A stretch of 64,000 nucleotides of DNA from Nemophila menziesii (lineage: Eukaryota > Streptophyta > Magnoliopsida > Boraginales > Hydrophyllaceae), in contig JARWIR010000005.1 of the NCBI GenBank assembly GCA_029959085.1, forward strand, positions 36,325,350-36,389,349, given 5' to 3'. The notes below the pieces were generated by a model that ran no database searches, was not told where the DNA came from, and saw only the letters and a program-made list of their open reading frames with translations. Shown here piece by piece: positions 35,367 through 48,099 of this stretch; the stretch's first letter is position 1, and each line of letters begins with the position of its first letter. A program made the translations under genes and the position numbers.

Positions 35367-37370
35367 TTGATCCATTACCATAAAACAAATTGACTTTAGT
35401 TGTCTACATATTTTCTTTCAAAGTTGTATACCAATGACCATGAACATCAATCGAAACTATAGCTGCAATCACGAATACTGAAGCAGTTTCAACAACCATA
35501 GTATACACGATGGAAACTATAGTCTTTCTATGATCCCTCTTTATACAATACTGAGAAACTCCAAAAGTTTTCTAACAGGACTTGAAACTAGGCTTTCCAT
35601 GTCATAAGAGTTTGTTAACATCCTTTCACTTAGGAAAGTTTGATGCACGACAAGAATGCTGCATTATTTCTAGGATAAGTTCTAACACCTATATTATACA
35701 CAAACCTGCTCCCCATCACAATGATTTTTTTTCACATGGGCATGAACATCAACAGAAACCTAAAGAGTAATGTTTGAGAGTCTGAGGCAAATCCTCTTGA
35801 ATAAGACCGTCCATCCCAACTACAACAAATAAATCAACCTTCTCTCACTTGCATTCGGGTAGTAGATTAGTTTTCTCTGTAACAGAGCACAAGGCTTTGC
35901 TTAAACATATGTAACTTCATAAGACTTAAAAATCCAGAAATAGAAATATATCATTTAAGCTAGATTATCAACCTGTATAAAACATTTCATGTTATCACTG
36001 TAAATCTTTCACCAGTTTTAATAAGCGTGGTTCAAGGAAGGAACATTAGGTATGCACTTTTTTGTCTCCTCCTCATCAACTCTATAGAAGCAGTTGTGTG
36101 TTCTCTACTACCTTTTAGACATGATATTCATAGGATTATTAAAGGAATTACTCTATAGCATTCAAGATCTAAGTACCAAGATACTTGCAGCTCTCAATTG
36201 TTGAAATGCCTTGGTCAACAACCTTTTTTCTGTAAATGAGATATTAAAAATAAAAATATTATATATTTAAATCTGATAAGTACTAATTACAATTTGAAAT
36301 TCAAATTAGTTGTAGAGTTTTGATAAAAAGTAGCATTCAGCAACAAATCTAAAAATGATTTTAACTATTCATCAAAACTAGAAGTCCAGAAATAAAAGGA
36401 ATATCTCGACTCTCAATTATTGTTTTCCAAATAATAATGATGTTTCATGTCAATATCTATAACTACAACAAAAAGCTCATCTCTCTAGTGCTACCAGAGT
36501 CTAACAATATATTGATGTAAGTTATTTTTCACAAATATGAATGCTAACAGGAATTTAAGTTAAGCAAATTTGTTGAAAACAAGGCCAGACTTAAAATACA
36601 TGGTAATCATTACAATCTTTATAAATTCTTCCTCAAGACATTTTGGTGGAAACTGAAAATGGGATGTACAATCTCGCCATTAGATAGAAAATCTCAAGTG
36701 CATGTTACTTTTTTTTTTTTTTTGATCAACAAGTGCAGGTTACTTGTACAAGAGAGACACCAAAAGTATTGGATAGAAAAAACAAAATGCAAAACTGACT
36801 AAAGAATTGGCAAAAGAGAATGGAATGAACATGTATAACTGGACTAATAACACAAGCCAAGACTTTTTTGTTATAATTATTAAGAAAATTTCCTCCCCTG
36901 CCCTCGGATTTGGTGAGCACGTACCAGAAAACATAGGAAGAATGTGATGAGGAAACATAGTTTGCAATAATGACAAACAGAAAAACAGAATTAGAAAAAA
37001 GGAAAAAGAAAAAGAATGTAAAGATACATACATAACAAACCTCACAGTTTGAGGGGCTTTGTTCCGTCGATTCAGGATCACCAAAAGATATATTATTGTT
37101 ATTTTCAGGAGCCGGGATATTCTTCTGACCATAAGAAAAATCATGTTATCTCCGTGAAGCGAAACTGATGAAGAATTCATACGTGGTGGTTTTTGTCCAG
37201 AGGAGGCTCCTTCGTTTCTTTCTTCAGAAATAGGATTAGCTGAAGTCAGATAATTCCGGCAGCTTCATATTTTGCCTTCATAGATATATCCTAATTCACT
37301 AGGGCTACCTTCATATGTAAACGACGAAAAACTCTCACTTCATGCTCCTCTCTAAAGCTAAATTCCCATC
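35367..37370 (-). repeat. SUVH-related dispersed family, copy 3
   Basis: Very close to copy 1 over 35880-36860 and colinear with copies 2 and 4. A degraded SRA exon lies at 37370-37270 on the minus strand: EFSFREEHEVRVFRR, then in a shifted frame GSPSELGYIYEG, matching the start of the SRA exon in copy 4. An exon-like piece VDLFVVVGMDGLIQEDLPQT lies near 35845-35785. A T-run (36711-36722) and small indels distinguish it. No intact frame. Confidence 0.65.
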
Positions 37371-38590
37371 TTCTAGTATTTGATTCCTACATGGTCTTCA
37401 TTGCATGTCCAGCCCTCCGTGATCAGTGTAAATCACCACATTTCCAGTAGCCTCATGATCCTCATAATTTTTTTTCGAAAACTTTCTTTGAGAATTGATT
37501 GTAATTCGCCAGTAATTGTGGATTTATTTGCATTTTATGAGGGTTTGAAAATGGTTGAGGGGTTTTGAGTCAAGATGTTATGTGCGGAGGTGGATTCGGG
37601 TAAAGCTATAGGGTGATATGTGGAGAATAGGAAGGAGAATGGGAAGGTCCAAGAACAATATGAGTGGATGGGATTCGGTCTATTTTGGCAAGACACAAGA
37701 CGTATGTATTGATTGTTTAGCTCACAATGAAACACACAAAAAATTCATGTATACTCTAACTAGATTCTATTTCCATGATTCTTAGGATCAAAAGAAAATC
37801 ATATTCACTTAATTAAATGAATACCTAAATTAATAGTTAATCCAAAAATTCACCATCAAATTAATATATACATTACCATACTATTATAAAAAAAAACTTA
37901 CTGAGAATGTTGTCTTAGAAGCACCGCCTTGTTGAAATATCATGACCAACAATCTTATACCTATATTTAAAAATTAAAATATATAATTAATATTAACTGA
38001 ATTTTATAAAACTTCAATTATTTATAAAATTTTAATTAAAAATAAGATCCAGGTACCAACAACATATCTGTATAGCATTTACATATTGGAAAATATAGAT
38101 TTACTTTTTATAAACATAATCAAGATATTAATTTCAATTTTATTAAATATAATTCTTTTTCTTACATATAACACATTAAATTAATATTTATTTCAAAAGA
38201 AAATATAATTAGAGAAAATTAAATTATAACTAAATAAATGAATTGAATTGAATAGTATAAAATTATGAAAACACTGTCAAAATTATTACGTTTAATTAAT
38301 AATTTGAAGCAAACCTTATGTTTTCCTTTTGTCTTTAGCTTTACTGTATGGATCTTTCCGAAGTTCTTCATTGATTATTCATAAGAATAAACATAGTAAA
38401 GGTTCAAAAGTGTTGAGGTAGGTATTTCGAGATTAATTTTAGGTAAAAATGAATAGAGACTAAATAATGAGGATAAGGAGGAAAATTCCAGACAATAAAT
38501 TAAAAATGACCAAATGAAAATAAATAAAATGAACTATAAATAAAGTATGGGCTGACGGAATTTGACAATATCAATGAGTATATTTATAAC
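37371..38590. other. AT-rich DNA with a weak SUVH-family marker
   Basis: Around 37900-37970 the minus strand has KIVGHDIST, the small exon also seen near 49080 and 57520. Otherwise nothing recognised. Confidence 0.4.
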
Positions 38591-38807
38591 AAATTTATGG
38601 TTGGAGAAATTAAAGATTGAATAAACCCCACGTAGACTAGAATATAAACTTGGTAAATATCATAAAATAAAATGGAGAAACAATTGATGAAAATTATAAC
38701 AAATTTATGGTTGGAGGAATTAAAGATTGAATAAGCCCCACGTAGACTAGAATATAAACTTGGTAAATATCATAATGAAATGGAGAAACAATCGATGAAA
38801 ATTATAA
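38591..38807. repeat. 110-bp tandem duplication
   Basis: AAATTTATGGTTGGAGAAAT begins at 38591 and recurs at 38701. The copies differ by a few substitutions and one short deletion. Confidence 0.95.
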
Positions 38808-38949
38808 CAAAAATTAGTTAGGGTTTTAAAAAAATTAGGGGAAACTTGTATTTTTTGTATAAAATTAGGTATGAAAAAATTGAAAAATTCCATAAATATG
38901 GTCAGTAATGTATATTTTAGTCTTTAATAGTGGTTAACAGTAACAACAT

Positions 38950-39125
38950 TTTTCCGCGACTACATTTTCGAAATAAGAAAAATATCAAAATGTAATTACA
39001 AACAATAGAGACTACTTCAAGAGAACTCACGGCTATATTTTATCGAGTCTAACAAAAAACCAATGTAGCGACTACAGATGTCGTTGTAGATAAATTTTCG
39101 TCGCTAAAGAAGCGCGATGTAGATT
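38950..39125. other. possible CACTA subterminal remnant
   Basis: Motifs CCGCGACTAC, GTAGCGACTACAG and TCGTCGCTAAAG resemble the subterminal repeats of the two CACTA elements in this window. No CACTA terminus is adjacent. Confidence 0.3.
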
Positions 39126-39129
39126 GTTA

Positions 39130-39610
39130 ATTCGGATGCTGGGATTGTTGTTGATCGGGACCTGTGAGGAGTTCAAAACCTGGTTCGAGCAAGTCTTTTT
39201 GAAGTCGTGGTGCATTTGATGACCTAGACGCTAGCCAAATCCCGTAAATGCCTAAAGATGGGGAAATGAGCAAGGGAATTGAAATGAAGTTGTAACCGAG
39301 AATATTAGGCGTGTTGTTTGGGAAATGATGCGTATAAATAGACTTTATTTAATAGTTATTGTGGAGCCAAGAAATAGTGGTGCAAAGGAAAACAAAATCA
39401 TTCAAAGTTTGGTTAAAGTAAATTTGACAATGGTTGAAGCGCAAACTTACAAAGGAGGTATATGGGTAATTTAGGATGATACAAACATTGATATTAAGAT
39501 GGGGACTTTGAAGATTACTAAAGCGTGACATGATCGCATAGGCGATACCGCACACTATAGTTAGCGCTACTTCAGAAGCTTAGTAAGATTTTAGCTAGAC
39601 TTAATGGTCT
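39130..39610 (+). pseudogene. LINE ORF2 endonuclease-domain remnant
   Basis: The plus strand reads ENIRRVVWEMMRIN, then LIVIVEPRNSGAKENKIIQS, VEAQTYKGGIWVI, a stop and DDTNIDIK. This matches the N-terminal apurinic-type endonuclease of plant LINE ORF2 (L...EPR.SG.....I...G....VEA.G..GGIW..W). It is broken by stops and not functional. Confidence 0.7.
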
Positions 39611-39749
39611 TGTTTAGACATCTGTTGTATTTAAGAAAATTATACTACTTCGAGACCAATGAAATCTTGTTGGTCAAAATTACCCCTTTAATATAAATAG
39701 GACTTTTGCTTCTCTAAATTACTTTTTCACTTTTTGGTGGTTTAAAGAG

Positions 39750-41216
39750 TGTGATAAAATAATAGATAAAATAAATAAGAACAACTCATTTTAACTTCCC
39801 CGTTACTCACTGCAGGGTTCACATGTCGTACGCAAGTTTTAATGATAAGTTAACATTCGTTCTCAAGGACTTAGTGTGTTATACAAATATATTAACAACA
39901 AAGCATAGTAATAAATAGTTCAATTAATTAAAAGACAAGAAAAGTAAATACAAGTAATGATTGAGTAGAATAATGATTAATTAAACTAAAGACAAAAAAT
40001 TAAAGATGTAAGAATAAGATGAGAGATATAGCTTAGGTTTGCTAGTATGCACTTATCCTTCTATTTCTTCTATTAGTTAAAAAGGGTAATTAAAGCTCTT
40101 AGATAAATAGTCAGAATTTTATATTCCTCCTAACCCCCTTCCGGGTGGACTTAGGTGGCGACATAACAATTACCAAGGGACTTGGGTAAGGGGACCCTGC
40201 GCAATGATCGATGGTTAAATCTAAAACCCTAATGACTATCTAGTTAGGCAAGCCCTTCTGGATCACTACCGCACGCTAGACGTTTATTTGGTGTTTCCAA
40301 TAATTAGACACCCCTTTCGAGTGACCATCTAACTACTATTAAGACAATCCTAACGTGGTCGAGATTAAACTGAAAAAAATCAAAACACATAAAATATATA
40401 TATGGTTAAGAAGTTAGAATCAATTTAAAAAGGTTTTCCGAAACAAACTTAGATAGAAAAATATATAATTCAAAGATTATACATATGCAAAACCCAAGCT
40501 ATGGGAAAATTAGTTCATGATATTAGAAATAAACTAACATAAAGATACATACTTTCAAATTGCTTCTCTTAAATAACTAAGGATTGAACTAATGTTCAGA
40601 ATAGAACAAGGATGGGCAAGGACATTTTTACAATGACAAGAGGGTGTATTTATAGGTGCTAATAAGACCCTAGGTCGAAATTAGTGTGTAAAAGGTAAGT
40701 AATTTGAGTCCAAGTCGAGCTCAAATTCGTTTCCTAAAATATCAGAGAAGATAAACACTACTCACTTTTTTTATCATATCTCCTTCGTTATTGGTCCAAT
40801 TTTGCCTACTTTATATAGAAATGACCGTAGAGAAAAGATCTACGTTTACTCTTTTAAATGCTCATCCAAATTCCAAGCCGATTTGAAGTTATCTTCACTT
40901 TGATGGACATAGCAACAGAATTTTAGATTTACTTGGCCGCTTTTCTCTTCCTATTTTTTCTCTACTTCATTTTATATCTTGATTTCTTTCATATCTTCTT
41001 TCCTTATCTCTTTAGAATTGATTTGGCATCTAATTATATTTCATATATCTTTAAAACTTTAACACACTAATATGCTCTAAAAATATTAATTCATCTTATC
41101 AAGACAAGAAATAAGAATTTATTAAAATACGAATAAAAATCTATAATTAATTAATCATAAACACCTAAAATGATGTCTCCAACCTAAATTATTATATCAT
41201 AAATAGGGAGACATCA
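39750..41216 (-). mobile_element. long terminal repeat, reverse orientation
   Basis: Read from the right it starts TGATGTCTCC(C), with the inverted partner GGAGACATCA 36 bp away just as in the solo LTR at 19431. It contains CTAAGTCCACCCGGAAGGGG and CCTTGAGAACGAATGTTA, homologous to that LTR, and ends TTATCACA. Immediately outside the start is GTGAAAGAAAG, a plausible polypurine tract, so this would be a 3' LTR. Coordinates at the 39750 end are approximate. No flanking duplication was found. Confidence 0.6.
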
Positions 41217-42349
41217 CTTTCTTTCACATGAAATACTTAGTCTAGTATTCTCTATCCTCAAGACGACACAATGGGAGAAGGTTTACATTATTGTCTTTGC
41301 TTGCTCATTTAACATGTTATATAAGGTTAGTAGTCTTAGAACAATAAAACTTTAATTTTTGGGTATAGTTTCAAAGTTTCTAGTGGTTTACGTATTTGTA
41401 TTATTGCTATGTGGCGTTATATTGTGTGTAGTAAGTGTTTTTAATTGGTTGTACTTACATTTATGTGTTTTGGTCATTTTAATTTGTGAACACTCCATAA
41501 ATTTTAGTTGTTGATAGGACCATTAGATTTTCTTGTGAATTTGATGAAATATAAGGTGTGTTTGAAGTGTTTAGATGAAAAAATAGTTCCAAGTATGGGT
41601 TTTAATGAAGATATGAACAAGCTAAGTTAGAAAAAACAATAAACTTTATTAAAAATATAACTTGAATATTGTTGAGTGATTATAATGTGTGTATAAATTT
41701 ATAATGATTTTATTTATACTATCTTCCCACTATGTCTACCCACTATTCCCACTTCTCTGAACTACTTGTCCTTTTTTTCAGACCCATCATTAGTGTAATG
41801 GGATTCCAGCTTCCTTCGTGACCCACTTCTAGTGAGTGGGAAACATGGCGTTAGTGGGCAACTTTAATTCGAGGTTATAGAGGCAGTGTGCTATAAATTA
41901 TCGATATATTCATGGATTATACAACTAATCTTTGTACTTAGTCATCTCCCTACGTTGCTAAAGTCTCCTAGTCCTTTACTCGAGAGTTAAATATTGGATT
42001 TAGCATGCGAGACACTCTCATTTCTTTATGAGGTTGATCCTAGCATTTTTTCCCTATCAAGTACCCCTTTTAAACCTCGACGCCCTTATCATTTAGACAG
42101 AGATCAGGTTCAATGACTTTTTTGACGATTTAATCTCGTTTTAAGAACTATCGTGTTCGGGTCTTGATGGGCTTTGAATTTATCTTGGTTTGTGTTGTTT
42201 GGTATGTCGTTGTACTCTCATTGGATATCAAACTATGATGATCCCGATGCACCTCCCATACGACCCTTACCCCGACATGTTTCCCCATTCCTTCAGTACA
42301 CCACTTTAGTCTATGTCTCCTCCTCGTAATACTTTATTGTCTCTTAAGG
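41217..42349 (-). other. probable internal 3' region of the reverse LTR element
   Basis: No coding frame recognised. Its position beside a polypurine-like tract suggests untranslated internal DNA of the element that owned the LTR ending at 41216. Confidence 0.3.
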
Positions 42350-43888
42350 TGTGATAAAATAATACAAATAAATTCACACCTCGAGAGAACAAATACTTTC
42401 CGCAAATGCACGGATCGTTGACAAGTAAAACACGATTATAAGAGTTATCATCTCCACATGGACTTATATTGTAAACTTCAGAATCGTGTTCTTATAAAGT
42501 GTAGAGGATTTAGATGTTTAACTAAAAGCAGAATGAAATAAATAGATTCTCGCTTAGTTTTTTTTTAACTAAGGAACTATGATTAAAATATAAAAATAAA
42601 ACTGCGAAAACAAATAAATACGATATGAATAATAGATGAGAGATTAACTCGAGTTTGGTAGTATTCCCCTATCATTCTAAATAGATATTTCCATTTATAA
42701 GGGTGAATTCAGTCGTTATAACTAATCGGGATTCTATTATCCTTCTAACTCTCATCAAGGTAGTAGCTTAGAAGGCTACCTTACAATCACAAGATTATTC
42801 TATGAAAAGTTCGGTGATATACACTAACCCTATGTGATTATTCAGCTAGGAAATTCAGTTAGGATCACTACACAGACTGAACATATATGAACCAATTATG
42901 TTCCTATACCCCAGTGACAGTTTAAGTACTTAGGTCAATCTATAAAGGATCAATTAATATAAATCATAATTTAAAACAATTCATATTTAGTTGTAAAGTA
43001 AATATTCAACTCAATTAAAAGTCATTCCAAGTATCATAGGAATATCAAAACAATAATATAGGGTTTTACATAATACAAACTCAAGCTATAAGGATTTTTA
43101 GTTCATAATTAAAGTAATAAAATAAAGGATAAAATTAGAAGAATCACGTTCAGGACAAGAAACTAATACTAAATTACTCTAAGATTGATGGCCAAATTGT
43201 GTAGAAGCTGTTCAATAAGGCTCCAACTTCTTCTCTAATATTTTATCTCTTCTTCGACCCTCTTGGCTTAAGTATTATATAAAAAGTGCATAATCAACAT
43301 AGAACATATACATATAAGCTCAAAGACCCACCCAAAGTGTTTCACATAATTGTACCCACAATCCCTAACTCAAAGCTCTTAGCATTGAAATTTGAGTATG
43401 GGTCATCTGGAAAAGTCCTATAATTTATAGGTATAGCTTAGAATATGACTAATAAAAGGGTTATGAAATACTACAATGGGTTGGTATGGATAGTAATTCA
43501 ATAAATATTTTGTTAGCGAGATAAATGGCAAAAAAAGGGCATATCATATAACTTCCTTAATCATCTCCCTAGATATGAAATTTGGTTACTGTCTCAACTT
43601 TAATATGTTCATTAAATGGGTTTTCAACTAGATTAGATATCACTCTACACACAATTCATTCTCCATATGTTTAACCTTACTTCTACAGTATTTTTTACTA
43701 ATTATTTATTTCTTTTAAGATGTGCATTCATGTTCATACTCAAAACATACAATATAAATAGTTCATAAACAAATTACCTAACTATCATTAACCCACTAAG
43801 GTTTGTTCTTTTAGGATATTATACACATTCTACAACTAAATTTTTTATACCTAACAAACATTTCATAAAATTGGAATGATGAACAACA
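42350..43888 (-). mobile_element. second long terminal repeat, reverse orientation
   Basis: The left end TGTGATAAAATAAT is the same as the LTR at 39750, and the right end reads GAATGATGAACAACA, so in its own orientation it runs TG...CA over 1539 bp. Next to it, CTACACCCCCAACTC is the complement of a polypurine tract (GAGTTGGGGGTGTAG), marking this as a 3' LTR. Internal segments with TCTAACTCTCATCAAGG resemble the other long LTRs in layout. Confidence 0.6.
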
Positions 43889-44230
43889 AATCTCTACACC
43901 CCCAACTCAAAACTGAGTCGTATCCCCACACCTTGAAACAGACACGGAGCATTATCGTTGATTTCACCATGTAAAATGTTTAGACTCAGATCAAAAAAAT
44001 TCTTAGAATGCCTAAGTTTAACTCATCCATTGGTTTTCCATCAAATAGTTGACCACACTATAGTTTGAGACATTCCTTCACTTTCCTCTCAAATTCTACC
44101 ATGGAAGTGCACATTGTAATTTAACCTTCTTCTTGGGACTACCAAGTACATGGAACCATGTTAAACCTTCAAAGGAAGTAAACTACCACCTACACTACCA
44201 ACCATATCTGGTGTTAATACAATGCTGGTA
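43889..44230 (-). other. truncated internal region next to the second LTR
   Basis: Begins at the polypurine tract complement and shows no frame. Its outer limit is undefined. Confidence 0.35.
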
Positions 44231-44699
44231 AAATATATATATTTAGTTGTCACAAGTTCAAATCGTGAACTTTGAACTCTTAAGCTTCTCGTATGGCAAT
44301 TGTCTAGCTATCGACCACTTTTTTAACTCACATAGTCTTATTTTAAGCAATTTTGGTAAAAGGAAATAATAAAATATAGAGAACGACGGAGGTCTGAGAT
44401 AAAAGAATATGAAAGGGGGGAAAATGAAAATGGATACGGATTTGGCATAAATACACTTTATTAAATTCATACTTTTATTTAGCTTTTTAAAACATTAATT
44501 ATTTATATAAGATAAACACCAAACATTGCGTTTATTTTAGTTCAGTTATCCTCCTTAGTTGCTAGACAATCTTTATTTAATGTTTGAGAAATTCTGGAAA
44601 TCAATAAGTGTTTTAAAATGTCCTCTGAAAGTTAAAAAAAAAAGATATTCAAGGGCATGTAACGGAGCTTGGAATACTGAAAATGGAAGGTACAATGAG

Positions 44700-45920
44700 A
44701 GAGGAAAATACTTTTCAAGGCCTAAAAATACCAAATTTATAAATAAAAGCCAAATTTATACCCCTGACGGGCTGTACCCATGAGTAAAGCCCCACGAGAA
44801 CCAAGCAAACAAACCACAACCCAGTATGCATAAGATGGGCTGTAATGGGATTTTACGTTTTATTCGTTTTTTGATTAATTTGTTAGTGTTTTATTGAGTT
44901 CATATGATATGTTAGTGTTTTACTGAGTATACATGATATATGGGTTAGCCCCATATTGAACAAAACCACTTAGGGCTGGCCCCTTGAGGAACAAAAAAAA
45001 ATAATAGCCCATCACAAAACAACAAGCAAATAAACAAATACCTATTTCGTTTCAAATAAATTGGGGTTGTATGCATTATGAACAAACCAACACTTTGCTA
45101 CCATAATGGGCCAGTCCCATAACCACTATACCCTACTCTATTCTAAATGGGCTGCACCCAGTACGAATTTAAAAAAAAATTCAAATCTAGAGTTACGAGC
45201 AGCAGAGATGCGATGGTGAGGAGGGCCTGAACAGTGAAGGCAACGAACGGGGGCTTGGGGATGGTAAATCAGTAGTATTCAGGTGGTGCCGGCTGATCTG
45301 GGAACTGGATCTGATCTGAAACTCGGCAGCGCTGCATCGGTGGTGGAAAGGTCACGGTGGTGCTGGACTGGATCGCGGTGGTGCGTCCTTGGAGATGGTG
45401 AGATGAACAGATCTCATGATCTGAGAGGCTCAGCGGTGGTTAACTGGGGCTCGCGGCGGGGGTGGTAGGAAGGATCCACGGCAGAGTGGTGGAGGGAAGG
45501 ATCCACGACAGAGTGATGGATGGTGGTTTCGGTGGGTGTTTTACACACAGAGAGCAGAGAGATTGAGAGTGGGAAGGGGAGGGGGAAGGCCTGCAGCAAC
45601 GGTTGTTGGGTTGGGGGGGAGGTTGGTGGATGTTGGTTTTCTGCAGAGAAAGAGATGAAGATGGAAGGTGAAGGTGATGGTGGGAGAAAGCTAAGTCCGT
45701 GAGGGTGGGGGAGGGAAAGTGAAGAGAGAGATGAGAGTGAAAATGTTTTGCTAGCTTCCCGTAACCCTTAATGGGGGGTGATGAAATGGTTTTTGGTTTT
45801 TCTCTGTTAGGATAGTGGTAGAGGGTGTTTTTGTATTTTAGCCTTATTTAGTTGGACTGATTGGGTGTTAGTTAGAGTAGGCTTTAAAACAAAACACCAT
45901 ATGGCCATAGGTCTCATAAT
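44700..45920. other. GC-rich block, possible third gene-carrying element
   Basis: AT-rich flanks enclose a GC-rich core (45180-45720) with GGATCCACG(G/A)CAGAGT repeats and GGTGGTG runs, similar in style to the interior of the MULE at 33.9-35.4 kb. Candidate ends carry AAGGCCTAAAAATACC and TATGGCCATAGG, but no convincing inverted repeat or target duplication was found. Open frames on both strands are low complexity. Confidence 0.35.
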
Positions 45921-46029
45921 ATAAATGCCCCACAATGCGACTGTGTAACTGATTCTACTTGTAAATTACGTACTTTCGAATCTTAAAGTATCAAACACAA
46001 GTCATTATCTTGTCAATGGGTCAAGGCAA

Positions 46030-47667
46030 CACTACTAGAAACAGCGTTTTTAGGGACGAAATTTTAGCGGTGATCCGCGTTTCGTCGGTAAGTTTTTAAA
46101 CTTACCGACGAGTTTTGTTTAGCGACGACAAAAACGTTATCGCAAAAGAGCGACGAGAAAAAATTGCGCCTAACGAGCTAAAATGTCGTCGGTAACATTT
46201 TTTTTCATTTTTGATTTCTTTTTAACGTTCAAAGTGTCGTCGCTATATTTGGGACGACGCAATTCGTCGCTATTAAATTCTAATACCGACGACTCTTTTG
46301 AATTTACCGACGTCACTTGTCATCGCTAACCAAAAAATGTATTTAAGAAGACAATAGGTTTTTTATCTCCCAAAACACCCAAAAACCCCAAAAAATTTCT
46401 CCGATTTTCTCTCAAAAACACAACTCAAATTTGTTTTTTTTTCTACTTGATTCTCCAATTCATCTTGCACCATTCCCATGTTCATAATTAAGGTGGGGTA
46501 TTATCAATATCCAATTTCATCACACAATTGAAGGTAATTTCATGAAAATTCCATTTTTTTTTGGTTTCTAATTGTGTTTTATTCTTGCTATATGATTTGA
46601 ATAGGTGAAGTAACACATTTTCAAGGTGGGGCATGATCATCAATCTTCAATTTCTCCATCCAATTCAAGGTATTTCCAATCAATTTCATACTTTTTAAAT
46701 TTTTTATTTATTGGATTATACTAGTTGTTATAAGATATAATTAGCTTCATAAATAACTTGTTTTTTGATTGACTTGTTTATTATTATGTTGTAAATTATG
46801 GATGTGTTGTTTTATTTATGTTTTTTGCTCATATATGTTTATTTGTTTAATTAATTATATGAAATTGTTTATCTATTTATCGTGTTGTAATTTTATTCAT
46901 TCAATAGTTTGTAATATTTATTCATTCAATGGGTTTGTAAGGTTTAGTCATTCATTGGGTTTGTAATTTTTATTATTGTATTCATTGGTAGTAATTTTTA
47001 TTCATTTTATTATTTGGGTTGTAATAATTATTTATTTTATTTTTCATATGAATGTAGTTGCTTAGTTGTATCGTATTGTTGCTAAAAGATGACTTCAGGT
47101 ATGGATAAGAGTTGGATCATTATGAAGGATTATTATACGGAAAAATATATTTTGGGGGTTTTGGATTTTATCGAATTTGCTAAGAAAAAAGATGGTTATA
47201 ATGGTTACATGTCTTGCCCGTGTACTAATTGTAATAATTACTATCGATTACCCACCCAAACTGTTAGGGGCCACCTTCTAAAATCCGGGTTTAAGCATAC
47301 GTATCAGGTTTGGACAAAACACGGTGAGCAGTTGGTAATCCCCGAAGCAATTCCTATGCTAAATATAGAAAATAAAATGCATGATGTATGTGACGATTTG
47401 AGACACAGTTACGATGTTGGTGGACATCCGGGTGATACCGAGATGAGAGACGCACACAATCCTAGTCGGAGTAGTTTCGAAAAATTGTTCGACGAATTGG
47501 AGACAGAATTATATCCTGGTTGTACAACGATGAGTTCCTTAAATTTCATTGCCAAGCTTATGCACGTAAAAGTAAAGAACAAGTGGACTAACACATCATT
47601 CACCGAACCTCACAATTTGCCCGATTCTTATGAAGCATGCATGCAGTATGGTGGGGAGAGAAAGTGA
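46030..47667 (+). mobile_element. CACTA transposon 2, truncated after the N-terminal domain
   Basis: The left terminus CACTACTAGAAACAGCG is followed by subterminal repeats (46050-46330) of the GTCGTCGCTA and ACCGACGA type, a leader with two imperfect copies of AAGGTGGGG.AT.ATCA, and the transposase N-terminus. After 47667 homology stops, and unrelated LTR-like sequence follows. The terminus and repeats differ from CACTA 1, so this is a separate family. Confidence 0.85.
47089..47667 (+). pseudogene. CACTA transposase N-terminal domain, truncated
   Basis: A 192-residue frame starts MTSGMDKSWI. It contains the intact transposase-associated domain with CPCTNCNNYYR and GHLLKSGFKHTYQVWTKHGE, then LETELYPGCTTMSSLNFIAK and KVKNKWTNTSF. 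It aligns throughout with the first 200 residues of CACTA 1, including places where CACTA 1 has stops. It ends shortly after PDSYEAC, where the TNP2 core should begin. No TNP2 core, DUF4218 or DUF4216 follows. The product, if made, would lack all catalytic parts. Confidence 0.9.
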
Positions 47668-48099
47668 ATCATCCATGCTTTGGAAGTATACGAAGTGTTA
47701 CGTAAAAAAGTACAAGTAGAGTATCAAATCCACAAGAATTTAGTACTAAATTATATTGCTAAACAAGGTAATACTCGCTTAAAGTTAAGAAACGAATAAT
47801 GATATGGCTTTTAAGGTGATTTATTAGTTAACTAATGTAAAATAAAGTCAGAAAGTAAGTAAATATTGGTTCTTCATTGATAGAGACGGGACCATAGCGT
47901 TCTTCAAGGACGGATCCAAGGGGCGCCCTTCCACTGCCCCTGACCCGAGACGCATTGCAGATTTTGTTTTTAGCAAAAAAAACCTTAAGAATGATAGAGT
48001 TTTCCCCTTTTTCCGAGGCGATGCCTTAATCCTTCTTAGTTTTTATAACTTTTCAGCCCCTCGGGAAAAAAACCCAGGATTTCTTAGAATTCTTAATTC
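47668..48099. other. unassigned, LTR-like fragment
   Basis: GAGTATCAAATCCACAAGAA near 47719 resembles the 3' part of the long LTRs in this window read in reverse. No borders seen. Confidence 0.25.

Noticed and set aside
38950..39125. Candidate right end of CACTA 1
   Set aside because: Motifs are similar to CACTA subterminal repeats, but there is no GTAGTAGTG terminus, and the following bases do not match the expected continuation of the interrupted paralogue.
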